Positions 1-5,162 of a stretch of DNA of 5,162 bases are shown piece after piece; the first letter of the stretch is position 1; each line of letters begins with the position of its first letter. Source of the stretch: an uncultured Caulobacteraceae bacterium (GTDB taxonomy: Bacteria; Pseudomonadota; Alphaproteobacteria; Caulobacterales; Caulobacteraceae); contig CALFYB010000365.1 of the NCBI GenBank assembly GCA_937952995.1, positions 1 through 5,162 of the forward strand, given 5' to 3'. Below the pieces are notes generated by a model. The model saw nothing but the letters and a program-made list of their open reading frames with translations, ran no database searches and was not told where the DNA came from. Both the position numbers and the translations under genes were made by a program.

Positions 1-215
1 GCCTCAGCCTGAATGACGACGGCGGCGAATTCTTCTTCCTCGTCGTACCAGATCACAGCGGCGGGCATGCCCATATCGATGGGATGGCCGTGATGGGTGT
101 CACCGAGGGCGAAGACGGCGTCGCCGGCCTCGACATCCTCAGGCCGCGCGCAGCGACCGGTAAAGGCCTTGGCCTCTTTCCAGCTTTGGGCGTCATATCC
201 CTTGGGTCTGGCCAT
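1..215 (-). CDS. Unrecognised small protein, N-terminal part (runs off window)
   Basis: An open frame of 71 complete codons starts at the ATG at 215-213 and continues out of the left edge with no stop. The protein begins MARPKGYDAQSWKEAKAFTG and later contains an HHGHP stretch, an IDMGMP stretch and a run of four acidic residues (DEEEE). No signal peptide or membrane segment is visible. Its ATG shares one base with the mutA stop (TAATG), and a GGGGG run lies about 7 bases upstream inside the end of mutA, so translational coupling is likely. I do not recognise the family. It does not look like the start of the mutase large subunit, nor like a MeaB-type GTPase in the part that is visible. Its position suggests co-expression with methylmalonyl-CoA mutase, but this gives no function. 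The gene is real with good confidence; its role is unknown. Confidence 0.75.
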   Translation of the reverse strand, partial: MARPKGYDAQSWKEAKAFTGRCARPEDVEAGDAVFALGDTHHGHPIDMGMPAAVIWYDEEEEFAAVVIQAE

Positions 216-2074
216 TATGCGGCCCCCAGATGTGTCAGAACCTCGCCCAAACTGTCCAGAACGTCCATGCCAGCAAAGACGAACCCGTCAACGCCTGCAT
301 CGCTAAGCGCCTGTTCGAGATCGCCCGGTCGGCCAGCCAGATAGAGCCGTGACGCCCCGGCGGCTTTCAATACCTTGGCCGCTTGAACCCCGTCGCTGGC
401 ATAGAGCCCATCCGACGAGCAAAGTACGGCCACCTTGGCCCCAGAGGTCCCGAAGGCACCGACGTCCCCGACAATGATCTCTGCTCCGGTGATGGCAAAG
501 AGATTTGAGGCAAAGCCGACGCGGCCACTAAAGTCTGATATTTCCCCAAGGGTTGCCAGGAAAATCTTAGGTGTTGCTGGAAGCGTTGCGGCGCGATCAC
601 GCAGCGCCTCAAGGGCCGCAGCCGCCCGGTACGCTGGAAGGGCGACGGCCTGAGTGTCGGGTCCGGGCAAGCGCACATCTGGGCCCGTTACCGCCAAGGC
701 GGCGCGGTCAGGGTGCAGAACCTCCACAGGGCTTTCGAGGGGATTGGGGAATTCAGACACCCCGATCAATCCGTCCTTACGCTTGGCCACAGAGGCTTCG
801 CGCGCCTTGCGGGTGGCGGCGATCTCTTGGGCTAGCGATCCAGAGGTGAGGGCAGCGGCAAGACCGCCAGCGGCCTCAATGGCTTGGAACCGGCTCCACG
901 CGTCGCGGGCCAGATCATTGGTCAGGCTCTCGAGGAACCAAGCCCCGCCTGCGGGGTCAGCGACCCGGCCAAGGTGGCTTTCTTCCATCAGGACCAACTG
1001 GATATTGCGGGCCTGACGGCGCGCAAAGGTCGTGGCCAAGCCAATGGCGTCGGTGAAGGATGAGAGGACAACACTATCGGCCCCGCCGGTCGCGGCACTA
1101 AAGCCCGCTGCCGTCAGACGCAGCAGGTTCACCCACGGATCAAACCGGGTCAGCATCCGATGGGACGACCGGGCCTCGATCACGGCTGTCTGTTCGTTGC
1201 CGCAAGCGGCGGTGAGTTTGGCAAACAATAGCCGTGCGGCGCGCAGCTTGGCGATGTTGATGAAATATTCGCCGTCGACCGAGACGCCCAGAACGATCCG
1301 CCCAAAGGCTTCGCCCAGATCCATGCCTGCGCGGTTCAGTGCCTTGGCATAGGCCGCAGCCGCCGCGATCATCACCGCTAGCTCTTGGGCCTCGGCTCCG
1401 CCCGCTTCGTGCACAGCTTGGCCGGAAGCCAGCATCAGGCTGGCCTTGGGATAGGCCTTGGCCAAGCGGGCACCGACGGTGGCGGCGCTGATCAGGTGGC
1501 TATCAATCGGGCCAGGGCTTGCGCCTTGACGGGCCAGAGCGCCCAGCGGGTCCATGTGAAATGCCAGCTTCGCCTCGGGTGCGCTCTTGGCCAGGCTGCC
1601 CAGCCAATCGGCGGCCTTTGGGCCCATGAAACCAGCGTCGAGGGCCACGGGGGCGAGATCGAGCAGGACGCCGTTCAAGACCTTGGCCAAACCGGCCTCG
1701 TCACCAACCGCAATGCCGGTCTGGGCGCTCGGATCGAGGGTCAAAAGAATCGATGCCGCACCGCCTTCGAGGTCTTTTAGGGCCTCGGCATTGGCTGCGA
1801 TGGGATCGGGATGGGCGATAGAGGTGCGCAGGTCCCAAGGGCGGAACTGATCGCCGGGCAGGGCGCGAACCGGATTTTCAATCCCGTCAGCCGCCGTATA
1901 GAGCGGTTGCAGGCTCTGGCCGCCATAGGTCTTAGAGACGAGTCTCTTCTCGAAGGGCGCGCCTTTGAGGGTTTTTTCTACGATAGCCAGCCATTCGGCG
2001 CGCGACGGTGCCGCAAATTCTGCTGCCAGCGAAATGATCTTGTCGTCCAACTCAGGCCCCTTCGGAGGTCTCAT
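215..2074 (-). CDS. mutA: Methylmalonyl-CoA mutase small (beta) subunit
   Basis: This is the small subunit of the heterodimeric mutase that interconverts (R)-methylmalonyl-CoA and succinyl-CoA in propionate and branched-chain amino acid catabolism. It acts in the cytoplasm. With the ATG at 2074 it has 619 residues, normal for the family. The long N-terminal part is the mutase TIM-barrel region: TGGADSVVLSSF is at about 329-340, and a family-typical ARNIQ...EES...RVADPAGG block spans about 354-385. The C-terminal 120 residues form the cobalamin-binding-like fold. Where the large subunit carries the DxHxxG cobalt-ligand motif, this protein reads GEISDFSGRVGF (about 509-520), with no His ligand. 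It is therefore the structural, non-cobalamin-binding partner, as known for the Propionibacterium small subunit. The start was chosen because ATG 2074 has a GGAAGA site 8 bases upstream; a TTG at 2128 would add 18 atypical residues. The partner large-subunit gene is expected to the left, outside the window. Confidence 0.93.
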   Translation of the reverse strand: MRPPKGPELDDKIISLAAEFAAPSRAEWLAIVEKTLKGAPFEKRLVSKTYGGQSLQPLYTAADGIENPVRALPGDQFRPWDLRTSIAHPDPIAANAEALKDLEGGAASILLTLDPSAQTGIAVGDEAGLAKVLNGVLLDLAPVALDAGFMGPKAADWLGSLAKSAPEAKLAFHMDPLGALARQGASPGPIDSHLISAATVGARLAKAYPKASLMLASGQAVHEAGGAEAQELAVMIAAAAAYAKALNRAGMDLGEAFGRIVLGVSVDGEYFINIAKLRAARLLFAKLTAACGNEQTAVIEARSSHRMLTRFDPWVNLLRLTAAGFSAATGGADSVVLSSFTDAIGLATTFARRQARNIQLVLMEESHLGRVADPAGGAWFLESLTNDLARDAWSRFQAIEAAGGLAAALTSGSLAQEIAATRKAREASVAKRKDGLIGVSEFPNPLESPVEVLHPDRAALAVTGPDVRLPGPDTQAVALPAYRAAAALEALRDRAATLPATPKIFLATLGEISDFSGRVGFASNLFAITGAEIIVGDVGAFGTSGAKVAVLCSSDGLYASDGVQAAKVLKAAGASRLYLAGRPGDLEQALSDAGVDGFVFAGMDVLDSLGEVLTHLGAA

Positions 2075-2132
2075 AAGGATTATCTTCCGGAAATGCGCTG
2101 CCAATGGGGTGGGCGTCAAGCGTTCCAAAGCC

Positions 2133-2160
2133 TTGCCCTCGCGGCACTTCGCCTTAAACT
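2133..2160 (+). promoter_or_regulatory. Candidate promoter for the nitronate monooxygenase gene
   Basis: TTGCCC (2133-2138) and TAAACT (2155-2160) are separated by 16 bases. Read against the Caulobacter housekeeping pattern (TTGNCGS, 10-14 bases, GCTANAWC), TTGCCCT is followed after 12 bases by CCTTAAAC, matching 5 of the 7 fixed -10 positions. The transcript would begin near 2167, leaving a leader of roughly 45 bases before the ATG at 2213. This is seen by eye only and is not a strong match. Confidence 0.35.
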
Positions 2161-2164
2161 AACC

Positions 2165-2178
2165 TTCGAACGTTCAAA
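2165..2178. repeat. Palindrome around GAACGTTC, possible operator
   Basis: TTCGAACGTTCAAA has a perfect 8-bp palindromic core (GAACGTTC, 2168-2175), with two further matching pairs outside one mismatch: 12 of 14 positions are symmetric. It overlaps the predicted transcription start of the plus-strand gene, where a repressor site would be effective. No regulator gene is visible in the window, and a palindrome of this size can occur by chance. Confidence 0.35.
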
Positions 2179-2192
2179 CCGGCGATCCGGTT
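2177..2192. repeat. Inverted repeat AACCGG-CGAT-CCGGTT, possible operator or leader hairpin
   Basis: Two perfect 6-base arms (2177-2182 and 2187-2192) flank a 4-base centre, immediately before the Shine-Dalgarno site (2199-2203) of the nitronate monooxygenase gene. It could be a protein-binding site in DNA or a short hairpin in the mRNA leader. It overlaps the neighbouring palindrome by two bases. Confidence 0.35.
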
Positions 2193-2198
2193 CATTTC

Positions 2199-2203
2199 AG
2201 GAG
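2199..2203 (+). promoter_or_regulatory. Shine-Dalgarno AGGAG fixing the nitronate monooxygenase start
   Basis: AGGAG lies 9 bases before ATG 2213. This, and the start of recognisable family sequence right at MALPSILRDR, decides the start over upstream in-frame codons that would extend the protein by up to 134 residues through the divergent mutA gene. Confidence 0.8.
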
Positions 2204-2212
2204 CTCTCCTCT

Positions 2213-3217
2213 ATGGCATTGCCATCCATTCTTCGCGACCGCCTTCGCCTGCCGGTCATCGCTTCGCCGCTGTTCATTATCTCGACCCCTGATCTCGTCA
2301 TTGCCCAGTGCAAGGCCGGTATTGTCGGCTCCTTTCCATCCCTGAACGCCCGCCCGGTTTCGCTGCTCGACGAGTGGCTGCACCGCATCCGTGAAGAGCT
2401 GGCCGAGTGGGATCGTGACCATCCCGACACGCCCTCGGCCCCGTTTGCCGTCAACCAGATCGTTCACAAGACCAACAACCGCTTGGAAGAAGACGTCGAA
2501 CTTTGCGTCAAGCACCAGGTGCCGGTGATCATCACCTCGCTGGGTGCCCGTGAAGACCTGAACAAGACCATCCATTCCTATGGCGGCGTCGTCCTGCACG
2601 ACATCATCACCGACCGCTTTGCCCGCAAGGCCGTTGAAAAGGGCGCAGATGGCCTGATCGCCGTTGCCGCCGGTGCCGGTGGCCACGCGGGCACCCTGTC
2701 ACCCTTCGCGCTGGTCCAAGAGATCCGCGAGTGGTTCGACGGTCCGATCGCTCTGTCCGGTTCCATCGCCAATGGCGCAGCGATCCTGTCGGCTCAGGCC
2801 ATGGGCGCGGATCTGGCCTATATGGGCTCGGCCTTCATCGCCACCAAGGAAGCCAATGCCGATCAGGGCTACAAGGATATGATCGTGGAGTCGGCTGCGG
2901 ACGACATCGTCTATTCCAACCTGTTCACCGGTGTTCACGGTAACTATCTGAAGCCGTCCATCGTTAAGGCCGGTCTTGACCCGGAAAATCTGCCGGTCAG
3001 CGACCCCTCAAAGATGAACTTTGGCTCGGGCGGCAACCAAGAAGCCAAGGCGTGGCGCGATATCTGGGGCTGCGGCCAAGGTATTGGCGCGGTTAAGGAA
3101 ATGCAGTCGGTGGCCGAGTTTGTTGACAAGCTGGCTGGCGAATATGAGGCCGCCAAGGCCGACCTGATTGCCAAGACGGCCCTGACCTCCGGTGCCCATC
3201 TGGTCGCCGCAGAATAA
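2213..3217 (+). CDS. Nitronate monooxygenase / 2-nitropropane dioxygenase family flavoprotein
   Basis: The 334-residue cytoplasmic protein belongs to the FMN-binding TIM-barrel NPD family. Characterised members oxidise nitronates, such as propionate 3-nitronate, to the aldehyde or keto acid plus nitrite; others are flavin-dependent reductases. The N-terminus (LRLPVIASPLFIIS, about 11-24) is the typical first strand. GAGGHAG (about 154-160) supplies the family flavin contacts, and its His158 sits where the catalytic His of nitronate monooxygenases lies. SGSIANGAAI (182-191) and AYMGSAFIATKEA (202-214) match the phosphate-binding end of the barrel. The C-terminal stretch from about 265 is helical. 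The full QGxEAGGH form of class I enzymes is not present (here VAAGAGGHAG), so the exact substrate is uncertain. It is transcribed divergently from mutA and followed by hairpins, so it is probably monocistronic. The fold and family are secure; the reaction is inferred. Confidence 0.9.
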   Translation: MALPSILRDRLRLPVIASPLFIISTPDLVIAQCKAGIVGSFPSLNARPVSLLDEWLHRIREELAEWDRDHPDTPSAPFAVNQIVHKTNNRLEEDVELCVKHQVPVIITSLGAREDLNKTIHSYGGVVLHDIITDRFARKAVEKGADGLIAVAAGAGGHAGTLSPFALVQEIREWFDGPIALSGSIANGAAILSAQAMGADLAYMGSAFIATKEANADQGYKDMIVESAADDIVYSNLFTGVHGNYLKPSIVKAGLDPENLPVSDPSKMNFGSGGNQEAKAWRDIWGCGQGIGAVKEMQSVAEFVDKLAGEYEAAKADLIAKTALTSGAHLVAAE

Positions 3218-3222
3218 TCCCC

Positions 3223-3238
3223 GGCCGCTGCGGCGGCC
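3223..3238 (+). terminator. Short GC hairpin after the nitronate monooxygenase gene, weak terminator candidate
   Basis: GGCCGC (3223-3228), loop TGCG, GCGGCC (3233-3238) make a perfect 6-bp stem five bases after the stop codon. No T-run follows (TCAGACTG), so as an intrinsic terminator it would be weak. It may instead be a transcript-end stabilising hairpin, or act together with the larger hairpin just downstream. Confidence 0.4.
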
Positions 3239-3247
3239 TCAGACTGA

Positions 3248-3283
3248 TCCTCGGCGGTTCGTGACGTTCACGGCCGCCGAGGA
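3248..3283 (+). promoter_or_regulatory. Long hairpin that sequesters the ribosome site of the fibre-like gene
   Basis: TCCTCGGCGG (3248-3257) pairs perfectly with CCGCCGAGGA (3274-3283). Inside, CGTGA (3260-3264) pairs with TCACG (3268-3272) around a 3-base CGT loop, with a small TT/G internal loop between the two stems. That gives 15 base pairs within 36 bases. The 3' arm contains GAGGA of the Shine-Dalgarno sequence, paired to TCCTC in the 5' arm. Possible roles are a translational gate on the next gene or a terminator for the previous one. No T-run follows, which argues for the former, or for a Rho-assisted or bifunctional element. Confidence 0.6.
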
Positions 3284-3284
3284 G
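3279..3284 (+). promoter_or_regulatory. Shine-Dalgarno GAGGAG supporting a TTG start
   Basis: A strong GAGGAG lies 8 bases before TTG 3293. The next in-frame ATG is at codon 38, inside the conserved DUF2793 domain, so the TTG is the best start. The site is inside the 3' arm of the hairpin described for 3248-3283. Confidence 0.8.
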
Positions 3285-3292
3285 ACTGTCCC

Positions 3293-4801
3293 TTGTCCGA
3301 TGATGCTACCCCAAGACTGGCCTTGCCCTATGTGGCCGCTGGTCAGGCTCAGAAACATGTCACCGTCAATGAAGCCTTTGCCCGCCTCGATGGGCTGGTT
3401 CAGATGGCGGTTGAGACCCAGACCCTATCTTCCGCGCCCAATGCGCCGAAAGATGGCAGCCTCTACATCCTCGCCCCATCCCCAACCGGAGCTGCATGGT
3501 CAGGCTATGCGGCAGGATCGGTTATGCGCTTTGACGCGGGAAGCTGGTCAGCCTTTGCAGTAGATGAGGGTACGGTCGCTTGGCTGCGCGATGAGGACCG
3601 GCTGGTGGTCTTTGATGGTCAGCGGTGGCGATCTGCGGGCTCTGACACCTCGATCCTTAACAACATCCAGCGGCTCGGGGTCGGGACGACCGCTGACGCC
3701 AACAATCCTGTCAGTCTGCGGCTGAACCGCCTGCTCATGACCAGCAAACCGGCCAGCGACGGCGGGGATGGTGACCTGCGTCAGACCCTGAACAAGGACC
3801 TCGCCAATTCTGTCCTATCGCTGCTGTTCCAAAGCGGGTGGTCCGGGCGGGCGGAGTTTGGCCTGTTGGGGGCTGAAGATTTCAGCCTCAAGGTCAGTGC
3901 CGATGGTGGCGCTTGGCAGACGGCCTTTGACGTGACCCGTGCCAGCGGCAAGGTCAATTTTCCCAAGGGCGCAGTGCGAAGCCAAGTTGATATTCTAATC
4001 GCCAACGGAACCTACACCATCCCCGCATGGGCACAGCGGCTTGAGGTGATCTTGGTCGGAGCAGGCGGGGGCGGGGCCAGTGGATCGAGCGGCGATGCGA
4101 CCGCTAACCGCGTTGGCGGCGGCGGCGGCGGGGCAGGCGGCTATGTCGCTGAGACCTTTGACGTCAGCGAACTGACGGGGCCTTTGGCAATCACGGTGGG
4201 AACCGGCGGAGCAGGCGGGCTTGGCGTGACCGGGACAACCAGTTTGCGGTCCGGTGCTTCGGGTACGGCGTCGAGCCTGTCGGTCAATGGGTCCGTGGTT
4301 TTGTCTGCCAACGGCGGTGCAGGGGCCTCATCCCTATCCGGAGCTGGGGGCTCAGGCGGGGCTGGGTCCTTCGCGCTGGGAGCCTCAGGTGGAACCTCCA
4401 TCTCCAATAGTGCGGCGGGCATCGGTGCAGATGGTGTCGGTGCGGGCCCCGGCGGCGGGGGCGGCGGCGGTGCGCTGGACACCGCATCGGTGCAGCGGTC
4501 GGGTGGCAATGGCGGTGTCGGGCAAGCCATCGGCGGAACCCTGCGGCGGGCGCTCGGCGGCGTCGGGGCGACCTCGCTTGGCGGTGTGGGTATGGCGGGC
4601 ACGAGCAAGGCTTGGACGCGCGGCACGGCGGGCGGCGGGGGCGGGGGATCCGCCTCAGCATCTGGCGGCGGCGGCGTTGGGGGCAATGGAGGCTTGCCGG
4701 GCGGCGGCGGCGGCGGAGGCGGGGCCTGCCGAGTAGCCTCGACCTCGGGCAAGGGCGGCGACGGCGGGCGCGGCGAGGTCTGGATCATGGCGATAGGCTA
4801 G
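3293..4801 (+). CDS. DUF2793 phage-type protein with glycine-rich tail-fibre-like C-terminus
   Basis: The 502-residue protein has three parts. Residues about 8-115 are a DUF2793 domain (LALPYVAAGQAQKHVTVNEA; later DGSLYIL, WSGYAAGSVMRF, WRSAG), a family common beside tail genes of alphaproteobacterial prophages and gene transfer agents. Residues about 120-225 (LGVGTTADANNPVSLRLN, GRAEFGLLGAEDFSLKVS, VTRASGKVNFP) form a middle module that I recall following this domain in phage-associated proteins. From about 232 a strand-rich lead-in (ANGTYTIPAWAQRLEVILVG) opens a glycine-rich domain ending GRGEVWIMAIG, the pattern of glycine-rich tail-fibre tips. No signal peptide or membrane segment is visible. 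It starts with TTG behind a strong Shine-Dalgarno, and its stop overlaps the ribosome site of the next gene, so the two form an operon. Likely a distal tail or host-recognition component; this role is inferred from architecture, and DUF2793 itself has no assigned function that I can name. Confidence 0.85.
   Translation: MSDDATPRLALPYVAAGQAQKHVTVNEAFARLDGLVQMAVETQTLSSAPNAPKDGSLYILAPSPTGAAWSGYAAGSVMRFDAGSWSAFAVDEGTVAWLRDEDRLVVFDGQRWRSAGSDTSILNNIQRLGVGTTADANNPVSLRLNRLLMTSKPASDGGDGDLRQTLNKDLANSVLSLLFQSGWSGRAEFGLLGAEDFSLKVSADGGAWQTAFDVTRASGKVNFPKGAVRSQVDILIANGTYTIPAWAQRLEVILVGAGGGGASGSSGDATANRVGGGGGGAGGYVAETFDVSELTGPLAITVGTGGAGGLGVTGTTSLRSGASGTASSLSVNGSVVLSANGGAGASSLSGAGGSGGAGSFALGASGGTSISNSAAGIGADGVGAGPGGGGGGGALDTASVQRSGGNGGVGQAIGGTLRRALGGVGATSLGGVGMAGTSKAWTRGTAGGGGGGSASASGGGGVGGNGGLPGGGGGGGGACRVASTSGKGGDGGRGEVWIMAIG
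4052..4783 (+). repeat. Low-complexity GGC-rich tract encoding the polyglycine domain
   Basis: Residues about 254-497 of the fibre-like protein are dominated by Gly with Ala and Ser. Gly runs of 6-8 occur near residues 275-280, 387-393, 447-452 and 470-477, and tandem GGC triplets are clear at 4115-4129, 4451-4470 and 4699-4721. Many G-tracts also lie close together (for example 4064-4076), so the plus strand has guanine-quadruplex potential. GGC-unit gain or loss would keep the reading frame, whereas slippage in the GGGGG runs would break it. Confidence 0.8.
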
Positions 4802-4814
4802 GGGCGCGACGACA

Positions 4815-5162
4815 ATGGACATATTGAACAGCCTCAGCGGCGGGGCAGTCGGTGCCGTGATGGGAGCCTTGGGCTCAGCGGCCAATCGCGGCGTCGGCCT
4901 TTTGGAACTCCGAGAAAAGCGCAAGGATCGGGCGCAAGAGATCGCACACGAACGGGCCATGGCGGAAATGGTGCAGGTCTCGAAATCGCAGGAAGCCCTT
5001 CAGGCGCAGAAGCTTGCTCAGGTCCAAGGCTCCTATTCGGGGCTGAACGCCTCAATCGAGGCCGATCGACCGGAGGAGAGCTATCGCTGGGTCGCCGCCG
5101 TTCGCAGCTTGACCCGGCCGACTCTGACCCTTCTGTTATGGATCCTGTTCGCGGTTATGTTC
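4815..5162 (+). CDS. Phage-type holin-like membrane protein, N-terminal 116 residues (runs off window)
   Basis: An open frame of 116 codons from ATG 4815 has no stop before the window ends. AGGGG (4800-4804), overlapping the previous stop codon, lies 10 bases upstream and supports the start. The protein opens with a small-residue, Gly/Ala-rich segment (about 8-24), followed by a highly charged helical stretch (about 31-70, LELREKRKDRAQEIAHERAM) that may be a coiled coil. It ends in RSLTRPTLTLLLWILFAVMF (97-116), the start of a membrane segment. This layout, with a charged helix and then an arginine-proline entry into transmembrane helices, resembles three-helix holins of gene transfer agents and prophages (PF11351-like). 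Holins form inner-membrane lesions for lysis and particle release. The gap of 13 bases to the fibre-like gene indicates one operon. The missing C-terminus prevents counting the membrane helices, so it could also be another small phage membrane protein. Confidence 0.7.
   Translation, partial: MDILNSLSGGAVGAVMGALGSAANRGVGLLELREKRKDRAQEIAHERAMAEMVQVSKSQEALQAQKLAQVQGSYSGLNASIEADRPEESYRWVAAVRSLTRPTLTLLLWILFAVMF

Larger units (their letters stand above)
2075..2212. other. Divergent intergenic region between mutA and the nitronate monooxygenase gene
   Basis: The 138 bp separate two divergently transcribed genes, so both promoters should lie here. The plus-strand gene has a plausible promoter at 2133-2160. 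For mutA, the only candidate I see is a minus-strand TTGACG at 2119-2114. It has a poor -10 match (GCATTT after 17 bases), so the mutA promoter remains uncertain. The right half also holds two inverted repeats. An open plus-strand reading frame crosses this region from inside mutA, but it has no sign of being coding. Confidence 0.6.

Noticed and set aside
2075..2128. TTG start giving mutA 18 extra residues
   Set aside because: ATG 2074 has a GGAAGA at proper spacing and gives a usual family length; the extra residues (beginning MERLTPTPLA) look non-conserved.
1811..2212. Upstream in-frame extension of the nitronate monooxygenase frame by 134 codons
   Set aside because: It lies antisense to mutA and across the intergenic region, does not resemble any NPD family N-terminus, and the ATG at 2213 has its own AGGAG site. 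The open frame is a by-product of GC-rich codon use.
2192..2686. 164-codon frame on the minus strand opposite the nitronate monooxygenase gene
   Set aside because: It is a shadow of a well-supported plus-strand gene and has no recognisable domain.
3223..3283. Possible attachment site or insertion scar at the junction between metabolic and phage-like genes
   Set aside because: The repeats here are hairpin arms. No tRNA, integrase or second copy of a direct repeat is visible in the window to support an attachment site.
3192..3563. 123-codon plus-strand frame overlapping the intergenic region and the start of the fibre-like gene
   Set aside because: It overlaps both neighbouring genes in another frame and has no recognisable features. 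The TTG-start frame carries the DUF2793 domain.
4141..4788. 215-codon proline-rich frame on the minus strand
   Set aside because: It is the exact antisense of the GGC-rich glycine tract; Pro runs arise from CCG/CCC complements. It has no independent evidence of being a gene.
1..5162. CRISPR array, tRNA, rRNA or insertion sequence
   Set aside because: No spaced direct repeats, no cloverleaf-like segment with a conserved TTCGAATC-type arm in context, and no transposase-like protein were seen. The TTCGAA at 2165 lies in a palindrome and not in a tRNA.

Overview
The window most resembles a chromosomal segment of a GC-rich alphaproteobacterium, possibly in or near the Caulobacterales. This rests on protein character (DUF2793 protein, nitronate monooxygenase subtype, split methylmalonyl-CoA mutase) and on a candidate promoter that resembles the Caulobacter sigma-73 pattern. 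It is an inference, with no database search behind it.

Left part, minus strand (1-2074): mutA, the non-catalytic small subunit of adenosylcobalamin-dependent methylmalonyl-CoA mutase, is followed by the beginning of a small unrecognised protein. The stop codon of mutA and the start codon of the small gene share one base (TAATG), so the two are almost certainly one translationally coupled transcript. The catalytic large subunit is not in the window and may lie further left.

Middle (2075-3217): a 138-bp divergent intergenic region holds a plausible plus-strand promoter and two inverted repeats. It leads to a 334-residue FMN-dependent nitronate monooxygenase / 2-nitropropane dioxygenase family protein on the plus strand.

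Right part, plus strand (3218-5162): a 75-bp gap contains two hairpins. The second is long and buries the Shine-Dalgarno sequence of the next gene. That gene starts with TTG and encodes a 502-residue phage-type protein: an N-terminal DUF2793 domain, a middle module, and a C-terminal half that is a glycine-rich tail-fibre-like domain. Thirteen bases later a second phage-type gene begins and runs off the window end. It has a charged helical segment followed by a membrane segment and looks like a holin-like or lysis-associated protein. These two genes look like the end of a phage, prophage or gene-transfer-agent tail/lysis module sitting directly beside housekeeping metabolism. No integrase, attachment site, tRNA, rRNA, CRISPR array or insertion sequence was seen.

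The most interesting points are the abrupt junction between metabolic and phage-like genes, the hairpin that could gate translation of the fibre-like gene, and the polyglycine domain that may form a receptor-binding tip.
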